From: Asaia astilbis JCM 15831
GTDB lineage: Bacteria > Pseudomonadota > Alphaproteobacteria > Acetobacterales > Acetobacteraceae
Assembly: GCF_000613845.1 (NCBI RefSeq)
Contig: NZ_BAJT01000005.1
Coordinates: 1-64,000, forward strand
Reading direction: 5' to 3'
Length of the DNA: 64,000 bases
How positions within the stretch are numbered: the first letter of the stretch is position 1; each line of letters begins with the position of its first letter. Below, in pieces: positions 8,473-18,273 of the stretch. A program made the position numbers and the translations under genes. A model generated the notes under the pieces. It ran no database searches, was not told where the DNA came from, and was given only the letters and a program-made list of their open reading frames with translations.

Positions 8473-11338
8473 ATGGACGTCGATCAGAAGCAGGGTGCCG
8501 CTACGAGCGGGAACCGCTGCGTGACCTTTCCAATTTTGGCCAGTCACCCTGGCTGGACTTCATCCAGAGATCCTATACTGCCGATGGCAGCCTCAAGAAG
8601 CTTGTGGACGAGGACGGCCTGCGTGGCGTCACCTCCAACCCGGCGATCTTCGAGAAGGCCATGGGTTACGGAACGGATTACGATGCCCAGATGAAAGATC
8701 TGCTGGCTAAGGAAATCCTCTCCCCCGGCGAGCTTTATGAAAAGCTGGCAATCACCGACATTCAGGCGACTGCCAAGGTGATGCACCCGGTCTTCACCAA
8801 GACCAAGGGTCTCGATGGTTATGTAAGCCTCGAAGTTTCTCCTTATCTCGCGTTCGACACCAAGGGCACGGCTGATGAAGCCCGTCGCCTCTGGAAGGCT
8901 GTCGGCGACGAAAACCTGATGATCAAGATCCCGGGCACGGCTGAGGGCGTTCCGGCGTTCCAGGAAGTGACCTCCGAGGGCATCAGCGTCAACGTCACGC
9001 TTCTCTTCTCGCTGGATGCCTACAAGGCTGTTCTCGAAGCCTATATCAAGGGCCTCGAAATCCGTCATGCAGCGGGCAAGGACATCAGCAAGATCGCCAG
9101 CGTGGCTTCTTTCTTCGTCTCGCGTATCGACGGCAAGATCGACGGTGCGATCGATCGTCGCGTGAAGGAAGGCGACAAGGACGCAGAAGCTCTCAAGGCG
9201 CTGCGCGGCAAGGTTGCCATCGCCAACGCCAAGGTCGCTTATCAGCATTATCTCGAAGTGACCGCTTCCGAGCGCTGGAAGAAGCTTGCCGCAGCCGGTG
9301 CACAGCCGCAGCGTCTGCTCTGGGCCTCCACAGGCACCAAGGACAAGGCTTACTCCGACGTCCTCTATGTCGAAGAGCTGATCGGTGAAGACACGGTCAA
9401 CACCATTCCGCCCGCAACCTTCGACGCGTTCCGTGACCATGGCAAGCTGCGCGCCAGCCTGACTGAAAACGTCGAAGACGCAGTCAAGGTGATGGAACAG
9501 CAGGCCAAGCTGGGACTGGACCTCGACGGCGTGACCAAGACCCTCGTTATCGAAGGGTGCGCTTCTTTCTGTGACGCTTTTGACCAGTTGCTCGGGGCGG
9601 TAGCAAACAAGCAGGCCACGTTTCTCGGGAGCAAACTGATCGAGCAGAAGGCCGACCTTCCGGCTGATCTGAAAGCTGCGTCAGACGCAGTGCTCGAAGA
9701 CTGGCGCAAGACGGGCAAGGGCCGCAAGCTCTGGGCCAAGGACGCTTCTGTCTGGACCGGTGGCGAAGAAACCAAATGGCTCAAATGGCTGGATATCGTC
9801 GATGAGCGTCTTGCTCATGTGTCCGAACTCGAAGCCTTTGCCAGTGAAGTCAAGGCCAAGGGCTTCAGCGACGTCCTGCTGCTCGGCATGGGCGGTTCGA
9901 GCCTCGGTCCGGAAGTGATCGCCGAGACTTTCGGTCACATTGCCGGTTTCCCGAAGCTGCATGTGCTCGACAGCACCGACCCGCAACAGGTCAAGACCTA
10001 CGAGAATGCGGTCGATCTGAAGAAGACGCTGTTCATCGTTTCGTCCAAGTCGGGCGGTACGCTTGAGCCGAACATTCTGAAGGCCTATTTCTTCGCCGCA
10101 GCCGAAAAGGCTCTCGGTTCGGCTCCCGGCGCGCATTTCGTTGCCGTGACCGATCCCGGTTCACACATGGAAGACGTGGCTAAGAAAGACGGCTTCTGGA
10201 AGATCTTCTACGGTGAGAAGCAGATCGGTGGCCGCTTCTCGGTTCTGTCGAATTTCGGTCTCGTGCCGGCAGCGGCGAGCGGTCTGAATGTTCGTGCGTT
10301 CCTTGAATCCGCTCTGCGCTCGGTCAAGGAAGCATCAGCAAGCACACCGCCGGCCCAGAACACGGCTCTGCAGCTCGGTGCAATCCTCGGTGCTGCCGCG
10401 ACCAAGTTCGGTCGTGACAAGGTGACGATCGTGGCTTCGCCTGCGATCTACGATCTTGGCGCCTGGCTCGAGCAGCTTCTTGCTGAGTCGACCGGCAAGA
10501 AGGGCACAGGCCTGATCCCCATTGACGACGAGACCCTCGGGGCTCCGGGCGTTTATGGCAAGGATCGCGTCTTCGCCTATCTGCGCCTCAAGGGTGAAGC
10601 CTGCCCGAACCAGGAGAAAGCCATCGCGGCTCTAGTCGCTGCTGGCGAGCCGGTGGTGACGATCGATCTGGCTGACAAGCTGGATGTCGCCCAGGCATTC
10701 TTCCATTGGGAATACGCCACGGCGGTTGCAGGCTCGGTGCTGGAGATCGATCCTTTCGATCAGCCGGACGTCGAGTTCAGCAAGATCGAGACCAAGAAGC
10801 TTACGACGCGTTCAACGAGACAGGCAAGCTGCCGGCTGAAACGCCGTTCGCGACTGCGGGGGCTTTCGAGTTCTTTGCAGATGCGGCCAATGCCAAGGCT
10901 CTCGGCGGGCAGGATGCTCTTGCCATTCTCAAGGCGCATTTCGGCCGCGTGAAGGCGGGTGATTACGTGGGCGTGCTGGCTTATGTCGAGCGCGATCTCA
11001 AGACCCGCGAGTGGATCCAGCAGGTTCGCCTCACTCTGCGTGACCAGCTGAAAGTTGCAACGGCCGCCGAGTTCGGTCCGCGCTTCCTGCATTCGACCGG
11101 TCAGGCTTATAAGGGTGGCCCGGATAGCGGCGTGTTCCTGCAGATCACGTTCGACGATCATGCGGATCTTGCCGTACCGGGCGAGCGTTTCACGTTCGGT
11201 GTCGTCAAGGCGGCGCAGGCACGTGGCGATTTCGATGTGCTCTCCGAGCGCGGCCGTCGTGCCCTGCGCGTGCATATCAAGGGCCCGCTTGAAGCAGGCC
11301 TTGAAGAACTGGCAGCTCTCATCAAGAAGGCCGTCTGA
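8473..11338 (+). CDS. tal-pgi: Bifunctional transaldolase / glucose-6-phosphate isomerase (two frame breaks)
   Basis: A fused enzyme of about 955 residues once two breaks are repaired. The N-terminal ~365 residues are transaldolase (PLRDLSNFGQSPWLDFIQRS, GVTSNPAIFEKAM, Schiff-base Lys region MIKIPGTAEG). The rest is phosphoglucose isomerase (LLGMGGSSLGPEV, IVSSKSGGTLEPNI). The fusion joins the non-oxidative pentose-phosphate step to fructose-6-P/glucose-6-P interconversion and is known from acetic acid bacteria. Translation starts at the ATG at 8473 and must shift frame near 8514 (CC for expected CCC) and near 10799 (AAGAAGC for expected AAGAAGGC). Both look like single-base losses in homopolymers, so I read them as sequence errors. 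The C terminus after the second break, from AYDAFNETGKLP, is intact. Confidence 0.93.
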
Positions 11339-11348
11339 GACTGACCTC

Positions 11349-11382
11349 AATCCGCCCCACCCAAACGGGGCGGATTGTTTTT
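11349..11382 (+). terminator. Intrinsic terminator after tal-pgi
   Basis: A perfect ten-base stem, AATCCGCCCC at 11349-11358 with GGGGCGGATT at 11367-11376, is followed by GTTTTT. It lies ten bases past the tal-pgi stop and implies that gnd has its own promoter or depends on readthrough. Confidence 0.85.
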
Positions 11383-11431
11383 ATGACGTCGTTGCAAGAA
11401 GGCACAGCCAGGCTGTGCAGGAGTTTTAAAG

Positions 11432-12427
11432 ATGCAAATCGGTATCGTTGGCCTCGGCCGTATGGGCGGCAACATTGCAGTGCGTCTGAGCCGTCATGGT
11501 CATGACGTTGTGCTGTTCGACCGTTCTCCGGAAGTTGTTACCAAGACATTCGACCGCGCCGAAAAGGGCCACGCGATCGCTGCCAACTCGGTGGCTGATC
11601 TTGTCAGCGAGCTGACGGCAGAACGCAAGATTGTCTGGGTGATGTTGCCGGCCGGTGAAATCACCGAAGCCTGCGTGCAGGAACTGCGTGGACTGCTCGG
11701 CAAGGACGACATCGTTATCGATGGTGGCAACAGCTACTACAAGGATGATGTCCGTCGCGCCCATGAGCTGATGGAAAAGGGCATTCACTACATCGATGTC
11801 GGCACGTCCGGCGGCGTGTGGGGCCTCGAGCGTGGCTATTGTATGATGTATGGCGGCACCAAGGATTCGGCCGATCACATTGATCCGATCCTCAAGGCGC
11901 TGGCACCGGGCAAGGGCGACGTTGTGCGCACGACCGGCCGTGACCGTGACGGTCTCGATCCCCGCGCCGAGGAAGGCTATCTGCATTGCGGCCCGGCCGG
12001 ATCGGGTCACTTCGTCAAGATGGTCCATAACGGCATCGAATACGGCATGATGCAGGCTTTCGCTGAAGGCTTCGACGTCATGAAGTCGAAGAACTCGCCT
12101 GTTCTGCAGGAAGATCAGCGTTTCGACCTGAACATGGCTGACATCGCTGAAGTCTGGCGTCGTGGCAGTGTCGTGTCGTCCTGGCTGCTCGACCTGACCG
12201 CCGATGCTCTTGCCAAGAATGAATCACTGTCCGAGTTCTCGGGCGAGGTGGCTGATTCCGGTGAAGGTCGCTGGACGATCGAAGCAGCGATCGAAGAGTC
12301 GGTTCCTGTCCCCGTCATGACGGCATCGCTGTTCACACGTTTCCGCTCACGCAGCGGCAACAACTACGCAGAGAAAGTCCTCTCTGCCATGCGCTTCGGC
12401 TTTGGCGGTCACGTCGAGAAGAAGTGA
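11432..12427 (+). CDS. gnd: 6-phosphogluconate dehydrogenase, decarboxylating (short type)
   Basis: A 331-residue enzyme that oxidises and decarboxylates 6-phosphogluconate to ribulose 5-phosphate. The Rossmann motif [11 protein letters not shown] is at residues 4-14. [12 protein letters not shown] and the substrate motif [16 protein letters not shown] follow, with catalytic Lys and His in [18 protein letters not shown] near residue 200. It belongs to the short, often NAD-preferring class found in alphaproteobacteria and Gram-positives, and lacks the C-terminal extension of the 470-residue form. AGGAG sits seven to eleven bases before the ATG. Terminators flank it on both sides, so it is probably a single-gene transcript within the sugar cluster. 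Confidence 0.95.
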   Translation: MQIGIVGLGRMGGNIAVRLSRHGHDVVLFDRSPEVVTKTFDRAEKGHAIAANSVADLVSELTAERKIVWVMLPAGEITEACVQELRGLLGKDDIVIDGGNSYYKDDVRRAHELMEKGIHYIDVGTSGGVWGLERGYCMMYGGTKDSADHIDPILKALAPGKGDVVRTTGRDRDGLDPRAEEGYLHCGPAGSGHFVKMVHNGIEYGMMQAFAEGFDVMKSKNSPVLQEDQRFDLNMADIAEVWRRGSVVSSWLLDLTADALAKNESLSEFSGEVADSGEGRWTIEAAIEESVPVPVMTASLFTRFRSRSGNNYAEKVLSAMRFGFGGHVEKK

Positions 12428-12432
12428 CAATA

Positions 12433-12469
12433 AGGGCCGGGACCGTATCTGGTCCCGGCCTTTTTTTTT
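12433..12469 (+). terminator. Intrinsic terminator after gnd
   Basis: GGCCGGGACC at 12435-12444 and GGTCCCGGCC at 12451-12460 form a perfect ten-base stem with a six-base loop, followed by nine T. This is a textbook strong terminator immediately after gnd. Confidence 0.93.
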
Positions 12470-12560
12470 ACTCTAAACTCTGGGCCTGATTGTCAGCGGG
12501 AGCGTCCACGTTCCCGCTTGCACTCCGACTTTCAGTTTATCGACTAAAAAGGTTTGGCAT

Positions 12561-14108
12561 ATGGTCGAGATTTCCGCCTCAGCACGTGCGGCACTGTCCA
12601 ATTCAGAAGCAACGCGCGGCGTACGCCCAGCCCCTCCGGGCTCCTTGGTCATTTTCGGCGGCGGCGGCGATCTGACGAAACGTCTTCTGGTTCCGGCTAT
12701 CTATAATCTGGACGTGGCTGGTCTGCTCAGCGAAGATTTTTCGATCATCGTGGTCGACTGGGCAGAGATGACGACCGAGGCTCTTCAGGAACAGCTGAAG
12801 GCATCGCTTGACGACTTCGTCAATAAGCGCGGCACCAGTGCGACGAAGCTGCGTCAGGATGTGTGGGAGCGCATGTCCAGGAGCATCTCGTATCTGCGGG
12901 GATCCTTCGAAGAACTCTCCACCTATGAGGCCCTGAACGAAAAGCTGGGTGAGCGCTCTGCCGTTTTCTATCTTGCCGTCGCCGCCCGTTTCTTCGGCCC
13001 GATTGTCGATCTTCTGGGCGAGTCCGGTCTCGCCAGACAGACAGAGACGGTGTCGCGCCGGGTTATCATTGAAAAACCCTTCGGTGCGGATCTTGAATCG
13101 GCGAAGGCGCTGAATGCACGGCTGCAGCGCTCGCTTGATGAAAACCAGATCTACCGTATCGATCATTATCTCGGCAAAGAGACGGTTCAGAACATTCTGG
13201 CCCTTCGCTTTTCCAATGGTTTCTTCGAACCGCTCTGGAATCGCCAGAACATCGATCACGTCCAGATCACGGCCGCAGAGACCGTCGGTGTTGAACGCCG
13301 TGGCCGGTTTTACGAAAGCACCGGTGCGATCCGTGACATGGTGCCCAACCATCTGATGCAGTTGCTGTCGATGGTCGCGATGGAAGCGCCGACGTCATTC
13401 GACGCCGAGGCTGTGCGCGACGAGAAAGCCAAGGTCCTGAGTGCGATCCAGCCTGTCGATCTCGCCGAGGTCGTCCGCGGACAATATGTCAGCGGCTCTT
13501 TTGGCGTTGGAGACGAAGCCGAGGCGCTTCGGGGCTATCGCGAGGAGCCGGATGTCGGCATGGGCAGCCAGACAGAATCCTATGTTGCCATGAAGCTGCG
13601 CATCGATAACTGGCGTTGGGCAGGCGTGCCCTTCTATCTGCGTACGGGCAAGCGTCTGCGTCGTCGCAAGACGGAGATTGCCATCCATTTCAAGCAGGCG
13701 CCGTTTGCATTGTTCAGAGATACGCCAGTCGACAAGCTGACGCCCAATATCATGGTGTTGCATATCCAGCCGACAGAAGGCGTGACCATGCAGTTTTCCG
13801 CCAAGGTACCCGGTCCGTCCGTACGGCTGGGCGGTGTCAGGATGAAGTTCGATTACTCTGACTGGTTCAGCGAAGGCCCGAGCACCGGATACGAAACCCT
13901 GATCTACGATTGCATGATCGGTGATCAGACGCTGTTCCAGCGTGCCGATACGATTGAAGAGGGGTGGCGCATTGTGGAGCCCGCATTCACGGACAGGATC
14001 GCCGACAAGTCTCCGCTTTGCTTCTACCCGGCCGGTCTCGACGGCCCGCGTGAAGCAGACGAGCTGCTGGCACGTAGCGGTCGCCGCTGGCTCGACCTGA
14101 ATAACTGA
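12561..14108 (+). CDS. zwf: Glucose-6-phosphate 1-dehydrogenase
   Basis: A 515-residue enzyme that oxidises glucose 6-phosphate to 6-phosphogluconolactone, the entry to the oxidative pentose-phosphate pathway. Visible are the dinucleotide site [13 protein letters not shown] (Gly in place of the commoner GASGDLA), the signature [19 protein letters not shown] with catalytic His and Lys near residues 200-215, and [13 protein letters not shown]. The Rossmann domain is followed by the larger alpha+beta domain, and the length is normal. It begins a new transcription unit after the gnd terminator and is followed in order by the HAD phosphatase, pgl, rpiA and gntK. Confidence 0.96.
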   Translation: MVEISASARAALSNSEATRGVRPAPPGSLVIFGGGGDLTKRLLVPAIYNLDVAGLLSEDFSIIVVDWAEMTTEALQEQLKASLDDFVNKRGTSATKLRQDVWERMSRSISYLRGSFEELSTYEALNEKLGERSAVFYLAVAARFFGPIVDLLGESGLARQTETVSRRVIIEKPFGADLESAKALNARLQRSLDENQIYRIDHYLGKETVQNILALRFSNGFFEPLWNRQNIDHVQITAAETVGVERRGRFYESTGAIRDMVPNHLMQLLSMVAMEAPTSFDAEAVRDEKAKVLSAIQPVDLAEVVRGQYVSGSFGVGDEAEALRGYREEPDVGMGSQTESYVAMKLRIDNWRWAGVPFYLRTGKRLRRRKTEIAIHFKQAPFALFRDTPVDKLTPNIMVLHIQPTEGVTMQFSAKVPGPSVRLGGVRMKFDYSDWFSEGPSTGYETLIYDCMIGDQTLFQRADTIEEGWRIVEPAFTDRIADKSPLCFYPAGLDGPREADELLARSGRRWLDLNN

Positions 14109-14141
14109 TTGCGCCTTTCAGCAGACCGACAGGATTTTGCG

Positions 14142-15005
14142 ATGACACTCGATCTGGATGCGATCCACGCAGCCTTGCCCCCGATGGCGTCCACAATCCG
14201 ACTGGTCGTGTCGGATATCGACGGAACGCTCCTTGGCGCCGAAAAAAGGCTGACGGAGGCGACGCTTGAGGCCGCTCAGCAGCTGCGCGAGGCTGGTATT
14301 GCACTTTGCCTTGTCAGCTCCCGCTCGGCCGAGGGAATGCGTCGCTTTCACCGTGAGCTGTCACTCGAGACGCCTTATGGCGCCCTCAACGGGGGCATGA
14401 TTCTCAGCGCCGAGGACGACATTCTTGCCAGTCTGTCGCTCCCGGCCTCAGCGGTCGAGGCGGCCTGCACCACGCTTTCAGTGCATCGGATCGACACCTG
14501 GCTGTTTCGCGGCCATGAATGGCTCATTCGCGATCCGGGGGCGTTCTATGTCGAGCATGAACGGAAATCGGTGCAAATCGAGCCGGTCGTCGTGCCCGAT
14601 TTCGAGCCCTATTATGAGGGGGTAGGGAAAATCATGAGTGCGAGCAGCGACTTTCCTCTGCTTCAGCGCATGGAAGTCGAGCTTGACGCTATGCTGCGTG
14701 GCGAGGCCAGTGTGCATCGCTCAGCGAATTACTATCTCGATATTACGCATAAAGACGCCAATAAGGGCTTTGCCGCACGCGCGCTTGCCGAACGTTTGGG
14801 CATCTCGATGAGCGAGGTTGCCTGTATCGGCGACATGTCCAATGATGTGCCGATGCTCGATAGTGCCGGGCTTGGCATTGCCATGGGCAATGCGACAGAT
14901 GATGTCAGCGCGCATGCCCATGTTAAGACGGGACGCAATGATGCGGATGGATGGGCGGAGGCCATGACGCGCTTCGTCCTCCCCCGCGCTCCGGCTGCGG
15001 CCTGA
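14142..15005 (+). CDS. HAD-superfamily Cof-type sugar-phosphate phosphatase
   Basis: A 287-residue hydrolase of the Cof/YbiV subgroup. Motif I with the nucleophile is VVSDIDGTLLG, motif II is the Ser of CLVSSRS, the motif III Lys lies in THKDANKGFAARAL, and motif IV is IGDMSNDVPML. A type IIB cap sits between motifs II and III. The ATG at 14142 has AGGA seven bases upstream. It sits between zwf and pgl with short gaps. That suggests a substrate in or near the pentose-phosphate pathway, for example trimming of sugar phosphates, but Cof proteins are promiscuous and no specificity can be read from sequence. Confidence 0.88.
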   Translation: MTLDLDAIHAALPPMASTIRLVVSDIDGTLLGAEKRLTEATLEAAQQLREAGIALCLVSSRSAEGMRRFHRELSLETPYGALNGGMILSAEDDILASLSLPASAVEAACTTLSVHRIDTWLFRGHEWLIRDPGAFYVEHERKSVQIEPVVVPDFEPYYEGVGKIMSASSDFPLLQRMEVELDAMLRGEASVHRSANYYLDITHKDANKGFAARALAERLGISMSEVACIGDMSNDVPMLDSAGLGIAMGNATDDVSAHAHVKTGRNDADGWAEAMTRFVLPRAPAAA

Positions 15006-15022
15006 CACGAAGGAATGAGACA

Positions 15023-15763
15023 ATGAGCGGACATGATGTGACTTCAGCCAGAGTGGTTGTCCTGGATGATGGCGAGGCTGTTGCCCAGAAAATGGCGCAG
15101 TGGCTGCTGGATCAGGCCCTGGCGAAGACCGACGGTCCTTTCGTCATGGCGCTTTCGGGTGGTTCGACGCCCAAGCGCCTGTTCAAGATGATGGCTGAGC
15201 CGGACTACGCCTCGAAATTTCCGTGGCGTCGGACCCATATCTTTTTCGGCGACGACCGCCACGTCGCTTTTACGCATGATGACAGCAACTACCGCATGAC
15301 GGATGAGATCCTGCTCGAGCATATCGATCTCCCGACAGCCAACATGCATCCGATCCCGTCCGAGGCCACGACCGAGGAAGATGCGGCGACCTATCAGGCG
15401 ACGTTGCAGGAACTCTACGGAAGCGAAACCCTGACGGAAGGCAAGCCGCTCTTTGATGTTGTCATGCTGGGGATGGGGCCAGATGGGCACACGGCATCGC
15501 TTTTTCCGCGTCAGCCAATTCTGCAGGAACGCACCAAATGGGTTGCTGCCTGCACACCCGATAATGCCCCGCATGACCGAGTTTCTCTGACCTATCCCGC
15601 GATCCATTCGAGCCGCAGCGTTGTCTTTCTGATTGAAGGCGCAGGCAAGGCGGAGATGCTGGCACGGGTCCGGAGTGGTGAGGAGTCGCTGCCGGCCTCA
15701 CATATCACCTCCGAGGGCGAGGTCGTGTTCCTCGTTGATAAGGCAGCAGCAGGAGAGCTTTAA
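15023..15763 (+). CDS. pgl: 6-phosphogluconolactonase
   Basis: A 246-residue DevB-type lactonase that hydrolyses 6-phosphogluconolactone, the step between Zwf and Gnd. The glucosamine-6-P isomerase-like fold shows as MALSGGSTPKRLF (phosphate binding, about residues 43-55), HIFFGDDRHVAF, and MLGMGPDGHTASLFP with the catalytic-region His. Start at 15023 is supported by AGGA upstream. It ends one base before the rpiA start codon, so the two are probably coupled. Confidence 0.95.
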   Translation: MSGHDVTSARVVVLDDGEAVAQKMAQWLLDQALAKTDGPFVMALSGGSTPKRLFKMMAEPDYASKFPWRRTHIFFGDDRHVAFTHDDSNYRMTDEILLEHIDLPTANMHPIPSEATTEEDAATYQATLQELYGSETLTEGKPLFDVVMLGMGPDGHTASLFPRQPILQERTKWVAACTPDNAPHDRVSLTYPAIHSSRSVVFLIEGAGKAEMLARVRSGEESLPASHITSEGEVVFLVDKAAAGEL

Positions 15764-15764
15764 T

Positions 15765-16480
15765 ATGGCTGATAACGCCGCTGAGATTGCGCCCGGGTCG
15801 CTGAACTGAAACGTGAAGCGGCTACGCATGCGATCTCCTATATCGAAGATGGCATGGCCGTCGGACTCGGAACGGGCAGTACGGCAAAACTCATGATCGA
15901 TGCGCTCGGTGAGCGCGTCCGTCGCGAGGGTCTTAAAATCAGAGCCATCCCGACATCGGAGGCGAGCGCCGCTCAGGCGCAGAGCCTGAACATTCCGATT
16001 ACCAATTTCATCAACGATCCCTATCTCGATGTCGCGATTGACGGGGCCGATGAAGTTCAGACGGGTTCGCTCTTTCTCATCAAGGGGCGCGGCGGCGCGC
16101 TCTTGCGTGAGAAGATCGTTGCCGTCTCGTCGCGCAAGTTCATCGTGATTGTGGATGAAAGCAAGATCGTGACCGATCTCGGCACGCATCTGCCCCTTCC
16201 GGTTGAGACCATTCCCTGGGGATGGGAGCGCGTCGAGAACCTGCTGCGCAAGACGGGTGCGAAATCCTGCGTCGCGCGTCGAAACGACGATGGCTCTTTG
16301 TATATGACCGATAATCACAACATCATCATCGATTGTGATTACGAACGTATCGAGTCTCCGCGTGAACTTGCAGATCGTATCATCTCGATCACGGGTGTCG
16401 TCGATCACGGCCTCTTTCTCGATACCACGACGGAGGTCCTCGTTGCCGGGGCCTCGGGCCTGCAAAGGTTGAAAGCATGA
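15765..16480 (+). CDS. rpiA: Ribose-5-phosphate isomerase A (one frame break near the start)
   Basis: It interconverts ribose 5-phosphate and ribulose 5-phosphate. The ATG at 15765 (GGAGA upstream) opens MADNAAEIA, then the frame closes. Restoring one base in the G/C run at about 15790-15794 joins it to RVAELKREAATHAISYIEDG and a complete enzyme of about 238 residues. Motifs are VGLGTGSTAKLM, IDGADEVQ and KGRGGALLREK, which hold the sugar-phosphate and catalytic residues. The in-frame ATG at 15854 inside the gene would remove part of the first helix and is unlikely to be the true start. The stop overlaps gntK by four bases. Confidence 0.93.
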
Positions 16481-17001
16481 ACACGACATTATCCCGGGCT
16501 AGCCGGGGCCTGTTCGTCGTGATGGGTGTCTCGGGCTGCGGCAAGACGACCGTTGCCCAGGGGCTTGCCGATTACTTCAGCTCACCGTTTCAGGAAGGCG
16601 ATGATCTGCATCCGGCGGCCAATGTCGCCAAGATGCATGGGGGCATTCCGCTGGACGATTCCGATCGTGCGCCATGGCTTCAGATCTGCCACGAATGGCT
16701 CAAGATGCATAAGGATACGGGCGGCGTCCTGACCTGCTCGGCTCTCAAGCGAAAATATCGCGACGTGCTGCGCGAAGGGCTCGATGTGACGTTCGTTTAC
16801 CTTGAGACAAGCGAACAGACGATCGCCGAGCGTCTCAAGCGCAGAGTCGGGCATTTCATGCCGCCCAGCCTTCTCCCGAGTCAGCTTGCGACGCTGGAGC
16901 CACCCACGAAAGACGAGAATTTTATCGCTGTGGATAGTGCAGGGTCTCCGGAAATCGTGATGGAGGAGCTTCTCGCCTCTCTGAAAGCACGCGCTGTCTG
17001 A
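16477..17001 (+). CDS. gntK: Gluconokinase
   Basis: A 174-residue P-loop kinase (GntK/shikimate-kinase-like fold) that phosphorylates gluconate to 6-phosphogluconate. Seen are the Walker A VSGCGKTT at residues 18-25, FQEGDDLHPAANVAKM, LTCSALKRKYRD and the lid-region sequence VGHFMPPSLLPSQ. ATGA overlap with rpiA implies coupling. Its place at the end of the pentose-phosphate cluster makes sense for an acetic acid bacterium, where periplasmic glucose oxidation yields gluconate that is taken up and fed in here. Confidence 0.94.
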   Translation: MNTTLSRASRGLFVVMGVSGCGKTTVAQGLADYFSSPFQEGDDLHPAANVAKMHGGIPLDDSDRAPWLQICHEWLKMHKDTGGVLTCSALKRKYRDVLREGLDVTFVYLETSEQTIAERLKRRVGHFMPPSLLPSQLATLEPPTKDENFIAVDSAGSPEIVMEELLASLKARAV

Positions 17002-17010
17002 AATTCTCCA

Positions 17011-17053
17011 GTTTTGGATCGATTTTTGACACCTTGATAGATCGATCCAAAAC
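17011..17053. repeat. Perfect 13-bp inverted repeat downstream of gntK
   Basis: GTTTTGGATCGAT at 17011-17023 and ATCGATCCAAAAC at 17041-17053 are exact reverse complements separated by 17 bases that contain TTTTGACACC. It begins ten bases after the gntK stop. There is no T-run after the second arm, so a classical terminator is unlikely, although the RNA hairpin could define the 3' end of the message. The long arms and spacing could also be a dimeric operator. The rest of 17054-17262 holds no gene; it contains two DnaA-box-like words (17089-17097 and, reversed, 17127-17135). Confidence 0.75.
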
Positions 17054-17262
17054 ACCGGACGAGCAAACTATCCCGCTCCATCAACAGCTTATGCACAACC
17101 TGATCCGCAGAGTTGTTCCCTGAATCTGGGGATAAGTTTCGGTGCTGCGATGGTGGGGTGGGCAGGTGGCAGCCGGATCTGAATGGAACTGCTCATCTCA
17201 CGCTCTATGACCCCGCCCTCATACGTGGTCCTCTTCTCCACCGATTTAAGTAGGGAAGAGTG

Positions 17263-18169
17263 ATGACGCAGAAATACGCGAGACAGCTTGCTAGGCGGCT
17301 TGCCTGCCTATTGGCGCTCGGCATGGTTTCGAGCACCCATCAGTGGATGCAAGCACCGACATCACGAGCAGCGGAGTGAGGAAACAATCAGTGATCCTCC
17401 TTTGTTAGCTGCGCCGGCAGTAATGCCGGGACCGGGATTTTCGCGTCTTTCATTGGCTCGAGGCCTCAGACAAGGCGCCATCGCCTACGATCATAGTCTG
17501 ACTCTTACGGTGCCCGCAGATAAGGTTGGCGCGCATCTGACCCGTTTACGTGATTTCTGCCTCTCCCAAGTGGGGTGCGAACTGATTTCCGCGACCGAGG
17601 ATGCCGATGATCGCAGCGAGGAGGAGGACAGACGTCATGCCCGTCTTTCTGCTCGCGTGCCTCATGACGAGGTCGATGCATTTCTTGAAGATGCAGCGGC
17701 GCCGGTAACGGGAGAAACCGGTGGTTCGGTCGTAACGCAAGCTCTCCAAACCAATGAGCGCGACTTAAGTGCAGAGATGGCTGATGTCGGACGTCGCTTA
17801 GCCCAGATGACGGCATATCGTGATCGGCTTGAGGCACTCGAGGAGAAAAGCGCCAGCAAGCCCGAGGATCTCATCAAAGTCGCAAAGGAACTCTCGGAGG
17901 CCCAGACTGAGCTGGAGAGCGGGATGAGGGAGCAGAAGAGGCTGTCGCGTCAGGTCGCTACCGAGGAGATCACAACTTATTATGAGAGTGCGCGCGCAAA
18001 TCTCGGTCCGCTGAGACGGAGCTGGAAGCAGACAGGCGTACTTTTTAGCGAGAGCCTGGCCGACGTCTGGGCCTTTCTCATCCAAGCGCTCGTATGGGCT
18101 CCCCTCGTCGTGGTCGGGCTGTTGCTGGTGCGTCGGGCCGTTCGTCGCGGATGGTTCAGCAGATCTTAG
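17263..18169 (+). CDS. DUF4349 lipoprotein (frame break before the lipobox)
   Basis: The ATG at 17263 follows AGGGAAGA and gives a signal peptide (MTQKYARQLARRLACLLALG), but that frame soon stops. The remaining protein is read in another frame: removing one C from the CCC at 17336-17338, or adding two, yields a lipobox ending ISGC and an acidic linker. The body has the DUF4349 pattern, with GAIAYDHSLTLTVPADKV, RLSARVPHDEVDAFL and a central coiled coil (LAQMTAYRDRLEALEEK). It ends in a C-terminal membrane segment (FLIQALVWAPLVVVGLLLV) and a basic tail. DUF4349 proteins are membrane-anchored and of unknown function. The break may be a sequence error. Confidence 0.75.
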
Positions 18170-18273
18170 GCGCGCCGCTCAGGGAATTGTGAGGCTGCGC
18201 CCCCTTGCCGTTGAGATCACTCATCATAGATATCAAAGGATGAATTTTTTGTAATGCGAGAGAGGCCGAGCTT

